The translations under genes and the position numbers were made by a program. Below, piece after piece: positions 1 to 6,848 of a stretch of 12,145 bases of DNA (position 1 is the first letter of the stretch; each line of letters opens with the position of its first letter). The stretch is taken from contig JAGMDP010000106.1 in NCBI GenBank assembly GCA_023128635.1, forward strand, positions 1 through 12,145. The letters are read 5' to 3'. The stretch comes from Candidatus Heimdallarchaeota archaeon. GTDB lineage: Archaea > Asgardarchaeota > Heimdallarchaeia > JABLTI01. The notes under the pieces were generated by a model that searched no databases, was not told the origin of the DNA, and saw only the letters and a list, made by a program, of their open reading frames with translations.

Positions 1-1012
1 CCGGAAGTAATATAGCTAATTCATCCTCAAGTCTCTTCTTTAATCCCAAGAATTTTGCCCCCCCACCTGTTAGGCAAATGTTGTTACTGAAATCCTTCCA
101 CAATCTAATGTTTAAACTTTTGATAACATTAGCAATTGCTTGGGATAAATTAATCTCTTTCATATTGTATTTGTTACCTTCACAATCACTTCTCGGACAT
201 AGGGCAACTTTCTCTGAAAAGAATTTTTTATAGAAGAATAGCTCAGGCAGTTTCCACCTTTCAGAACTTAGATTGAATGTATATTTATCAATATAGTAGG
301 TTATAGGTCTATCATCACTATCTTTCATATTCTGATTGTATGATCTTACAAAACAATGGTTTTCTTTAATGTCTCGAATAAACATTGAGTCTATTGATCC
401 TTCGAATCCCTGTTTCTGTAACCAAGAACCTAGTTGTAATGTTAGCTCGAGACCACCAAATGATATTTGAGCTATATGCTCTTCTAATATTGCTGCCTGA
501 TAAATCGGTACGATTCTTATTTGTGAAAACCCAATATCTACAATAATTGCAGTTAATTTCCTCATCATTGGCAAGTAAGCAACTAATGAAAGGAAAGGAT
601 CTGAGATAACGGCAATCTTTTCCGCCAATAATTCCTCATGAAAATATTCGAGAACCAAATCTCTAAACGGACTATCTGTTAGTATTGCAGTTGGTAAACT
701 TATGAGTATAGGATTAATTGTAGGATCAATCTTTAATTTCTTAACACTAGCTAACCAGTAAGCTTTAATGAGTTCTTCATTTGTAGTTTGACTCCCTTCG
801 ATAGGGAATCGTCTTATCCTAACCTTCAAATCAGTACTTTGTTCTGGAAAAACAAAGCGAGGATATTTTTCTCCCCCAAAACCGATTTTCGTACTTGAAG
901 CTCCATGAATAATAAGAGCAGGAGTTAAATCTAGTTTTTCTTCTAATTCAGCTTCTAATTTGGCTTCTAATTTAGCTTCAACTGCTATCTTGCTTTTATC
1001 CAGTTTCTTCAT
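1..1012 (-). CDS. Divergent actin-family protein (Asgard actin-related protein), C-terminus cut by window edge
   Basis: The ATG at 1012 opens 337 codons that run off the left edge, so the last part of subdomain 1 is missing. Actin landmarks occur in order: KIGFGGEKYPRFVFP (residues 42-56; actin KAGFAGDDAPRAVFP), FPIEG (69-73), DPFLSL (138-143), VDIG...VPIY (158-171), GGLELT (186-191), RDIKE (213-217), and the adenosine-binding TGGGAKFLGL (315-324). This is the eukaryote-like actin/Arp family, not MreB or ParM. By alignment from memory, the residues matching actin D11, Q137, D157 and H161 are His36, Asp138, Phe162 and Arg166, while D154 is kept (Asp159). About 24 residues including the DNase-I loop are absent between VFP and PIE. 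A helical E/A/K/L-rich extension of about 28 residues precedes the fold. It is divergent from gatE. The family call is firm; nucleotide use and polymerisation are open, and a structural or regulatory Arp-like role is inference. Confidence 0.88.
   Translation of the reverse strand, partial: MKKLDKSKIAVEAKLEAKLEAELEEKLDLTPALIIHGASSTKIGFGGEKYPRFVFPEQSTDLKVRIRRFPIEGSQTTNEELIKAYWLASVKKLKIDPTINPILISLPTAILTDSPFRDLVLEYFHEELLAEKIAVISDPFLSLVAYLPMMRKLTAIIVDIGFSQIRIVPIYQAAILEEHIAQISFGGLELTLQLGSWLQKQGFEGSIDSMFIRDIKENHCFVRSYNQNMKDSDDRPITYYIDKYTFNLSSERWKLPELFFYKKFFSEKVALCPRSDCEGNKYNMKEINLSQAIANVIKSLNIRLWKDFSNNICLTGGGAKFLGLKKRLEDELAILLP
940..975. repeat. Three 12-base tandem units in the actin-like gene
   Basis: Three near-identical 12-base units (cttctaatt plus three variable bases) follow each other without a gap, and a decayed fourth begins at 976. 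On the coding strand they encode the EAKL/EAEL repeats of the N-terminal extension. In-frame slippage of a short unit is the likely origin. Confidence 0.7.
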
Positions 1013-1047
1013 CCTTTTGGTTAACAAATGAGACGACCTTAATTAAA

Positions 1048-1060
1048 CGATAATATAGTA
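1048..1060 (-). promoter_or_regulatory. Candidate TATA box for the actin-like gene
   Basis: Read on the minus strand, this is tactatattatcg, a TATA-like element about 40 bases before the ATG at 1012. Transcription would then start near 1028-1030 with a leader of under 20 bases. The only ribosome-site-like bases are aaagg abutting the ATG. The whole region is A/T-rich, so this is a weak call. Confidence 0.35.
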
Positions 1061-1178
1061 AATACTGCTTATTCAATATTATAATGATGCGGTTTGAATA
1101 CACTCTCACAGTCAGAAGGATTTTATAACAGAAAAATAGTTGATTATATTTCATCAATCGAAATAAAGTTTTTTAATC

Positions 1179-1190
1179 GCTTATATTATC
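1179..1190 (+). promoter_or_regulatory. Candidate TATA box for gatE-gatD
   Basis: The bases gcttatattatc resemble an archaeal TATA element and would place the start of transcription near 1210, giving a leader of about 70 bases. A second candidate, atcatataatc at 1212-1222, would give a shorter leader. The 266-base gap from 1013 to 1278 holds both divergent promoters and no open frame that I could support. Confidence 0.3.
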
Positions 1191-1278
1191 AATGGTTTTG
1201 ATTGAAACATCATCATATAATCTTAGAAGCAGGTCGTATCCTTATCGAGATAGTTATTATTCCAAGCTGTGAGAATTA

Positions 1279-3264
1279 ATGCTAGAACTAGAGAAAATTG
1301 ACTTTAAGAAAATGGGTTTTCGTGCAGGCATAGAAGTGCATCACCAAATTAAAACAAAGAGGAAGCTTTTCTGTAATTGCCCCCCCATCCTTTGCGATGG
1401 AGAACCAGACTATCTGTTTGAACGGTACTTCAGACCTGTGTTAGGAGAAATGGGTGATTTTGATGCTGGCATGCTAATTGAGTTTGAGAAAGGATATAGA
1501 GTAATTTATCATGCATTCGAAGCTTCTGTTTGTAATTATGAACAAGATGAGCAACCCCCTTTCTGGCCTGATTTTGAAGGAATTTATATGGGGTATGAAT
1601 TAGCTCATTGGCTTAATTTTTCAGCGTTAGTAGATGAAATTGTTGTCTCAAGAAAGCAATATCTAGATGGATCAATCACAACAGGATTCCAAAGAACAAT
1701 GATCGTTGCTCGAGATGGATGGGTACCTGTTAATGGGAAGAAAATTAAAATTACAAATCTTACAGTAGAGGAAGACGCTGCAAGAAAAATCAAAACTGAA
1801 AATTTCGGACGAACAGTCTATTACAATCTTGACCGTTTGGGAATACCATTAGTTGAAGTAATATCAGACCATGAGGATTGTGATAATCCTGATGACTTTA
1901 AAAAATTGGCAGAATATATAGGATTAACTTTACGATTAAGTGGTATTGCCCAACGAGGTCTTGGCTCAGTACGACAAGATGTTAATTTTAGTATTAAAGG
2001 AGGAAATCGAGTTGAGATCAAAGGAGTACAAGATCTTGACACTTTTGTCGATCTTGCTCGTAGAGAAGTAGTTCGACAAGATATGCTTTTAAAAATTGCA
2101 GGGATGTTAAAAGAAAGGGGATTAACAAAAGAGGACTTAGAACATACTTATATTGATTTAACAGAAAACTTTGACCCAAAAATCATTCCTAAAAACTATA
2201 TCCTGATGGGAATTCGTATTCCAAAACTTGGTGGAATCTTTGGGATTGAAATACAACCTGGCAAAGATTTCGGTCAAGATGTCATTGAAAAAACAGAACT
2301 GATTTCAGGAATTCCTAGAAGCTATCTTTTCCATTCTGATGAAATAAGCCAGAAAGCTCTTAGGAGATTCCAAGAAAAGAAGATGAGCTTAAAGAATGAG
2401 GATTATCAGAAGAATTTCTTTTTCCAAAATTTAACGATTGATTTAAACAAGAAAATTAGAAAAATACTAAATCTGAAGAAGGATGATGCGTACTTTTTAG
2501 CTCTTGGTCCACAAAAGTGGGTTATCCACGCATTGAAGAAGATAGTTGAAAGAACAAAAATGGCTTTAGATGGCGTTCCACTAGAGACCAGGAGATTTCT
2601 ACCGGATAATAATACAGAATTTTTACGGGTGATTCATGGTCAAGATCGTCTTTATCCTGACACGGATACCCCACCTATTGATATGGATATGGAAAAAATA
2701 CAAAAGCTGAAAGAAAAGGTTGGAGATAGACCATGGGAGATTGTAAACGAATTCGAGGAAAAGTATGGATTCTCTTATGACCAAACTGTTAAGCTAATTC
2801 GTCATGATAGAATTAATGATATTAGAAAATTAATCGAAGAATATAATTTTGATCCGAATCGTTGCTATGTCTTATTGGAGGAAACAATTCTAGCATTAAC
2901 AAGAGAAGGACTAAAAACAAAATCGCTATCTATGAAAAAACTAATCGAAGTTCTTAAAGGAGCACATTCAGGTGATTTTGATTACAATCAATTCCAATCT
3001 ATTTTACGATTATACATTAGCAGTCCAAAGAAGAATCTGAAGCAAATCCTCTCTGATCTTAAAATCAAAAAAATAACAGAGAAGGATATTGAAAGCCTTT
3101 TTGATGAATCATTAAAAGATCTTGATAAGCATCCAAGAAGAAATGATTTCACAAAAGAAGAACTCGCTGAAAAGGTTACTGGAAATATTATGAGAAGAAT
3201 AAATGGAGGATTTTCTGGTAAGAGGATCTTTGAAATTGTTCTCTCAAAGTTGGAGGGCAAATAA
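1279..3264 (+). CDS. gatE: Glu-tRNA(Gln) amidotransferase subunit E (archaeal GatDE)
   Basis: GatE is the kinase/transamidase subunit of the archaeal GatDE enzyme. It activates Glu on mischarged tRNA(Gln) with ATP and converts it to Gln using ammonia supplied by GatD. The 661 residues fit the family. The GatB/GatE start GIEVHHQ (17-23) is followed by CNC (32-34), Cys39 and Cys85, likely metal-site cysteines. The core signature SVRQDVNFS lies at 230-238 and VEIKGVQDL follows. Residues of about 280-420 correspond to the AspRS-like insertion that separates GatE from GatB, and DTDTPPI closes the core. The last 150 or so residues are the helical YqeY-like tail that contacts tRNA. The ATG at 1279 gives the usual short lead before the first strand, with weak gtgaga upstream. 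gatD starts 19 bases after the stop. Confidence 0.96.
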   Translation: MLELEKIDFKKMGFRAGIEVHHQIKTKRKLFCNCPPILCDGEPDYLFERYFRPVLGEMGDFDAGMLIEFEKGYRVIYHAFEASVCNYEQDEQPPFWPDFEGIYMGYELAHWLNFSALVDEIVVSRKQYLDGSITTGFQRTMIVARDGWVPVNGKKIKITNLTVEEDAARKIKTENFGRTVYYNLDRLGIPLVEVISDHEDCDNPDDFKKLAEYIGLTLRLSGIAQRGLGSVRQDVNFSIKGGNRVEIKGVQDLDTFVDLARREVVRQDMLLKIAGMLKERGLTKEDLEHTYIDLTENFDPKIIPKNYILMGIRIPKLGGIFGIEIQPGKDFGQDVIEKTELISGIPRSYLFHSDEISQKALRRFQEKKMSLKNEDYQKNFFFQNLTIDLNKKIRKILNLKKDDAYFLALGPQKWVIHALKKIVERTKMALDGVPLETRRFLPDNNTEFLRVIHGQDRLYPDTDTPPIDMDMEKIQKLKEKVGDRPWEIVNEFEEKYGFSYDQTVKLIRHDRINDIRKLIEEYNFDPNRCYVLLEETILALTREGLKTKSLSMKKLIEVLKGAHSGDFDYNQFQSILRLYISSPKKNLKQILSDLKIKKITEKDIESLFDESLKDLDKHPRRNDFTKEELAEKVTGNIMRRINGGFSGKRIFEIVLSKLEGK

Positions 3265-3283
3265 CTCAAGGGATGTGTGTTAT

Positions 3284-4732
3284 GTGAACAAGAAGAAAAC
3301 ACCTAAGGAAACAACCAAACAAAAAAGAGATCCTATTGGTTACAAGGGAGAACTCCGGAAACGACTCGAGACAGAAGGAATCGGTGTTTGGAGCGAAGTA
3401 ACGGTAAAGAAGGGAGATGCCGTTTATGAAGGCGTTATACTCCCAAGAAGTGATCACACATCCGAAGGATACTTGGTGCTTAAAGTAGATACAGGTTACA
3501 ATATTGGTGTGAAAATCACCCCAGATACTACTATTAAGGAATATGGCTACAAAGAAGGAAAATACAAACTTCCTGATATTAGTGTTAAATTCAAAGAAGG
3601 TTTGCCCAATGTTACTCTTCTAGGAACTGGTGGTACTGTTGCCTCAAGATTAGATTATAGAACAGGTGCAGTTTTACCTGCTTTTACTCCTGAAGAATTA
3701 TTCAGTGCTGTCCCTGAATTAATTGATATTTGCAATCTCACACCAAAGAAGATTTACTCTTTGCTTTCTGAAAACTTCCAACCTGAATATTGGGCTAAAA
3801 CAGCTGAAGCTGTTATGAAGGAATTCGAAAGTGGAGCTAATGGAGTAATTATTGGACATGGAACAGACACAATGAGTTTTACAGGTTCTGCTTTATCTTT
3901 TATGTTCCAAAATCAAGCTGCACCTATAGTTATTGTAGGTTCACAGCGAAGTAGTGATAGACCTTCTAGCGATGGTCCTCTCAACATAATTAATGCCAGT
4001 ACTATTGCAGGATATGTTGATCTTGCTGAAACAGTTATTTGTATGCATGGTGGAACAAGTGATTCCTATAATTTAATTCATCGAGGAACTCGAGTTAGAA
4101 AGATGCATTCCAGCAGAAGAGATGCTTTCAGAACTATCAGTGATGTTCCTTTAGGCATTATAGATGCAAATCAAAAAGTGACTTTCTTGAAGGATGATGT
4201 TAAGAGAAGAGGAGATATGGCTGATATGTGGGTTGATACTAAAATCGATCCTAAAGTCGCTATGCTGTACTTTTATCCTGGAATGGATCAGGATATGCTT
4301 CACTCAGTAATTGATAACGAGTATCATGGAGTAGTGTTCATTAGTACGGGATTAGGGCACGTAAACACTGATATGTATCCTGCTCTTGAACGTGCACAAG
4401 AAGAAGAAATCCCGATTTGTATTGTCGTTGAACCTTTGTGGGGTTTTACTAATCTACGAGTTTATGAAACTGGAAGAGATATGCTTGCTCGAGGTATTTT
4501 TGAAGGAGCAAATATGTTGCCATGTGCTGCATATGCAAAAATGATTTGGACTCTTGGTCATACTCGAGATGTTAAAGAAGTGGAGAAAATAATGACCACT
4601 AATATTGCTGGAGAGATAACTGATAGAGAGTTAAACAGGGCTTATATGATCATGCAAGGTGTTGAACCTGGTTTAGATGAAATGCTCAAACAAGTTGATA
4701 AAAATCCCAGAGAACATCGATGGGGTATTTGA
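3284..4732 (+). CDS. gatD: Glu-tRNA(Gln) amidotransferase subunit D (asparaginase-type glutaminase)
   Basis: GatD hydrolyses glutamine and channels the ammonia to GatE. With the GTG at 3284 the protein has 482 residues. A small beta-barrel domain (about 38-100, with YEGVILPR and GYNIGVKI) precedes the L-asparaginase-like domain. Catalytic landmarks are TGGT at 115-118 (Thr118 the expected nucleophile), GHGTDT at 191-196 (Thr194, Asp195) and Lys273 in VRKMHSS. The frame stays open upstream to an ATG at 3203, inside gatE, but those residues are unlike GatD. GTG 3284 follows caaggga at about 12 bases and leaves no overlap; GTG 3275 is an alternative. Even so there is a Lys/Thr-rich lead of about 30 residues, longer than I recall for most GatD proteins. 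Together with gatE it implies Gln-tRNA(Gln) is made by the indirect route. Confidence 0.95.
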   Translation: MNKKKTPKETTKQKRDPIGYKGELRKRLETEGIGVWSEVTVKKGDAVYEGVILPRSDHTSEGYLVLKVDTGYNIGVKITPDTTIKEYGYKEGKYKLPDISVKFKEGLPNVTLLGTGGTVASRLDYRTGAVLPAFTPEELFSAVPELIDICNLTPKKIYSLLSENFQPEYWAKTAEAVMKEFESGANGVIIGHGTDTMSFTGSALSFMFQNQAAPIVIVGSQRSSDRPSSDGPLNIINASTIAGYVDLAETVICMHGGTSDSYNLIHRGTRVRKMHSSRRDAFRTISDVPLGIIDANQKVTFLKDDVKRRGDMADMWVDTKIDPKVAMLYFYPGMDQDMLHSVIDNEYHGVVFISTGLGHVNTDMYPALERAQEEEIPICIVVEPLWGFTNLRVYETGRDMLARGIFEGANMLPCAAYAKMIWTLGHTRDVKEVEKIMTTNIAGEITDRELNRAYMIMQGVEPGLDEMLKQVDKNPREHRWGI

Positions 4733-4747
4733 TTAACAGAATTAATC
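4731..4747. terminator. Possible bidirectional hairpin between convergent genes
   Basis: A perfect six-base inverted repeat (gattaa / ttaatc, five-base loop) starts inside the gatD stop codon region and is followed by cttt. It lies in the 38-base gap between gatD and the convergent flavoprotein gene. The stem is A/T-rich and short, and no long T-run follows in either direction. Confidence 0.3.
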
Positions 4748-4770
4748 TTTAAAATAAAGAAATGTTGATA

Positions 4771-5448
4771 CTATTCCAAATAAGGTCTAGCATCGACATC
4801 TTGACCATTTCTTTTAGCAACTTTTCGCCAAGAATTTGTGTTCAATTTTGCGATAGGTTTCTGTAGAATCTTCCAATAAAACATTCCAGGTAAAGTTCTC
4901 GGAGCCATATCAGGTAAATCTTGATTCGAGATAATAGCATCTGCTAAATTATCCAAGATACCTCTCATGATATCTGCTTCTTTTCCAAGATCATGCATTT
5001 GTTTTCCATATCTTCCTTTGAACATTTCTCCTGCTTGGGCAGCAAAGCTACCTGCCCACTTGAAACCTACAGTTTTAGCGAATTTATGATAAATTGGAAT
5101 TGATACAGCAGAAATTTGTACTACTTCCCCAAGTCCACTATTAACAATTGGTAAGAATCGTTTTTCTTCCAAGTTCATTTTCTTGGCAGCAATAAGTTCC
5201 ATTAGTTTGATAACAATATAAGGTTGACAATCTCCATAAAGTGGAGTTATTAGAATAATAGTATCAGAATCTTCAATTTCATTCATCATTTGTGTAATTT
5301 TTTCATCACTTGCTAGTTGACTTCTTACAATTAAGGTACTTGTTTCGAGTCCTTTTTCTAGCAACTTTTCATCAAGATATTTTCCAAAACTAAATGAAGT
5401 GCTCTTCTTCCCTCTAGGACTACCAATTAAGAACAAAACTTTGGTCAT
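4771..5448 (-). CDS. Flavodoxin-fold NAD(P)H-dependent FMN reductase-like protein
   Basis: The 225-residue protein has the flavodoxin-like alpha/beta fold of the NADPH-dependent FMN reductase family. It opens with a hydrophobic strand and the flavin phosphate loop GSPRGKKSTS (9-18). The second flavin-contact loop, TPLYGD (68-73), follows the strand DTIILI. Such proteins reduce flavins, quinones or other electron acceptors; the substrate here cannot be read. The C-terminal 50 residues are basic and aromatic, and their role is unclear. Its ATG overlaps the stop of the upstream flavoprotein gene by four bases (atga, 5445-5448), so the two are almost certainly translated from one transcript. I saw no signal peptide. 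It is convergent with gatD. Confidence 0.8.
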   Translation of the reverse strand: MTKVLFLIGSPRGKKSTSFSFGKYLDEKLLEKGLETSTLIVRSQLASDEKITQMMNEIEDSDTIILITPLYGDCQPYIVIKLMELIAAKKMNLEEKRFLPIVNSGLGEVVQISAVSIPIYHKFAKTVGFKWAGSFAAQAGEMFKGRYGKQMHDLGKEADIMRGILDNLADAIISNQDLPDMAPRTLPGMFYWKILQKPIAKLNTNSWRKVAKRNGQDVDARPYLE

Positions 5449-6020
5449 TTTTTCAACTCCATTTCATTTATCATCTGTTTTATTTTCTCTTGCCCCACTT
5501 TTTCATCTTTTTGAAAAATGAATATTTTATGGACTGGTGGAAAGTAGTTTAAACTATTTCGATAAACTAGCTTTCTGAATAAATGCTCTTCCTCATCATC
5601 AGAGTTTTCAGAAATACCGACTGCAAGAATAGATGGATAACTATCATATCTCTTAAGATGATGTGATTCACCATTTATTATTTGTACACCAGGAAGCAAA
5701 GTTCCCAATAAGCGGTCAATAATTTTTTTCAGTTCAGAAGAATATCCACCAAAAGTTATTGGAGTTAAAAAGACTAATAGATCAGAATTTACTACTTTCT
5801 TTTTAATCTCTTCACCATCATCACCTTTTACTCCAGTGCAAATACCTGGAGTTGTATCCCAGCATTTGAAACAACCAGTACAACTGATTATTTTTATTTG
5901 ATTCATAATGAATGAATCGGTTTTCATGTCTTGGGATTTGAATTCTTCTTCTAGAGCTGCTTGGATAGGTGCTAGCTCTGTTTGATGTTTTAAGCTACCA
6001 TTTAAGATAACAACATTCAA
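5445..6020 (-). CDS. Iron-sulfur flavoprotein-like protein (flavodoxin fold with CX2CX2CX7C)
   Basis: This 191-residue protein is the first gene of the two-gene flavoprotein operon. The first strand and flavin loop are VVILNGSLKHQ (3-13). A compact cysteine cluster follows: Cys47, Cys50, Cys53 and Cys61 (CX2CX2CX7C). This resembles the 4Fe-4S ligands of methanogen iron-sulfur flavoproteins, whose last gap is slightly shorter. The second flavin loop TPITFGGYSS precedes ELKKIIDR, typical of the family. Known relatives move electrons from ferredoxin or NAD(P)H, some in oxygen or peroxide removal. A cluster is likely but not proven, since some flavodoxin-family proteins keep such cysteines without one. 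It is divergent from the ferritin gene, across a 236-base gap. Confidence 0.78.
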   Translation of the reverse strand: MNVVILNGSLKHQTELAPIQAALEEEFKSQDMKTDSFIMNQIKIISCTGCFKCWDTTPGICTGVKGDDGEEIKKKVVNSDLLVFLTPITFGGYSSELKKIIDRLLGTLLPGVQIINGESHHLKRYDSYPSILAVGISENSDDEEEHLFRKLVYRNSLNYFPPVHKIFIFQKDEKVGQEKIKQMINEMELKK

Positions 6021-6043
6021 CTAAATCACAGCAAGGAATAGAC

Positions 6044-6076
6044 ATTCATATTTATGAATTTTTTCAATGAAAAAAT
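6044..6076. promoter_or_regulatory. Two abutting perfect palindromes in the flavoprotein/ferritin control region
   Basis: The first palindrome is attcata-tt-tatgaat (6044-6059), with seven-base arms and a two-base spacer. The second is attttttca-a-tgaaaaaat (6058-6076), with nine-base arms and a one-base spacer; the two share two bases. The first covers the best TATA-like bases for the flavoprotein operon, 25-40 bases before its ATG at 6020. This position suits a repressor operator. Alternatively they are chance structures in A/T-rich DNA. Confidence 0.45.
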
Positions 6077-6256
6077 GAGGAAAATAATTCTGTATTTAAA
6101 ATAATAGTTTAAGAAGTTATTAATTAAGACCAGTTTTTAGAAGAAAGTAAGAAAGAATGCTTTTAAGAGAAACAAATCTATGTTGAAATGAAAATAGCGA
6201 GGATAATTTTTGTCCTGCTGAATTCCTAAAACTAAATTATGGGATGATTTCGAAAA

Positions 6257-6739
6257 ATGGCATTAATAAGTGAAGAAATGAATAAAGCCCTCAATAATCA
6301 AATTAAAGAGGAACTAGAATCCGGATACCTATATCTAGGTATGTCTTATTGGTTTGAAGAACGTTCTTTCCATAACCTTGCACATTGGTACTATGCACAA
6401 GCACAGGAAGAATATGTCCATGCAAAGAAATTCATGGATTATATTATTGAAACTGGTGGAACTGTGGAATTACAGGTACTCAAAAAACCAAAAGGTGATT
6501 GGAAGAATTTCAAAGAAATTTTAGAAGCTGGGTTAGCTCACGAGAAATTCATTACAAGTAAAATTGAAGAGTTATGGAAACTGATGGAGAAATTGGGTGA
6601 ATTACAACCTCGATCACTACTGACATGGTTCATTGATGAACAAGTCGAAGAAGAAGCAAATGCACAAGAACTCATTGATACTTACGAAGGTTACAAGAAC
6701 GATCAATTATTCGATCATCATACACACAGAGCAGAATAG
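6257..6739 (+). CDS. ftnA: Non-heme ferritin (FtnA type)
   Basis: The 160-residue protein is a four-helix ferritin of the bacterial/archaeal FtnA type, a 24-subunit cage that oxidises Fe(II) and stores Fe(III). All expected ferroxidase ligands are present: Glu19 (QIKEEL), Glu52 and His55 (QEEYVH), Glu96 (AHEKF), Gln129 and Glu132 (DEQVEEEA). The extra C-site glutamates Glu51, Glu128 and Glu131 also match. There is no bacterioferritin heme methionine site that I can identify. The ATG at 6257 follows gggatga at about ten bases. The tail ends in a His-rich DHHTHRAE. It is divergent from the flavoprotein operon, which suggests a common iron or redox response. No iron-box motif was recognised. Confidence 0.93.
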   Translation: MALISEEMNKALNNQIKEELESGYLYLGMSYWFEERSFHNLAHWYYAQAQEEYVHAKKFMDYIIETGGTVELQVLKKPKGDWKNFKEILEAGLAHEKFITSKIEELWKLMEKLGELQPRSLLTWFIDEQVEEEANAQELIDTYEGYKNDQLFDHHTHRAE

Positions 6740-6783
6740 TAAATTAAACAACAAATGGAATTTGACAGATTCAAATTTCATTG

Positions 6784-6799
6784 ATTTCTTTTCTTTTTT
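6784..6799 (+). terminator. Oligo-T terminator after ferritin
   Basis: The run atttcttttctttttt begins 45 bases after the ferritin stop. Archaeal RNA polymerases stop at such T-runs without a hairpin. If real, the methyltransferase gene downstream needs its own promoter. Confidence 0.45.
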
Positions 6800-6815
6800 C
6801 GTTATTTTCAAAGAA

Positions 6816-6825
6816 AGATTTATCT
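6816..6825 (+). promoter_or_regulatory. Candidate TATA box for the methyltransferase gene
   Basis: The bases agatttatct lie about 28 bases before the ATG at 6849. That is the spacing expected if the message begins at or just before the start codon. No ribosome binding site is visible before this ATG, which agrees with leaderless translation. The evidence is only position and base composition. Confidence 0.3.
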
Positions 6826-6848
6826 TTGGAAACTTTACATATTTGTTT

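Noticed and set aside
1142..1222. Inverted repeat gattatat ... atataatc upstream of gatE
   Set aside because: Arms of eight bases are 65 bases apart, imperfect outside the core, and expected by chance in such A/T-rich DNA.
1605..2042. Two minus-strand open frames (62 and 73 codons)
   Set aside because: Both lie opposite gatE, show no recognisable protein features and look like shadows.
3203..3283. Upstream extension of gatD starting at an ATG inside gatE
   Set aside because: These residues are gatE read in another frame, resemble no GatD N-terminus, and would force a 62-base overlap; GTG 3284 follows gatE cleanly.
2988..3457. Minus-strand open frames opposite the gatE-gatD junction
   Set aside because: They lie entirely or almost entirely opposite well-supported coding sequence and have no signals of their own.
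6200..6222. Possible iron-box (agga ... tcct) before ferritin
   Set aside because: Only four bases pair and it does not resemble known DtxR/IdeR or Fur sites.
6633..6848. Upstream extension of the methyltransferase into the ferritin gene
   Set aside because: The first part is ferritin in another frame and the rest is Phe-rich low-complexity sequence containing the likely terminator; ATG 6849 begins the plausible protein.
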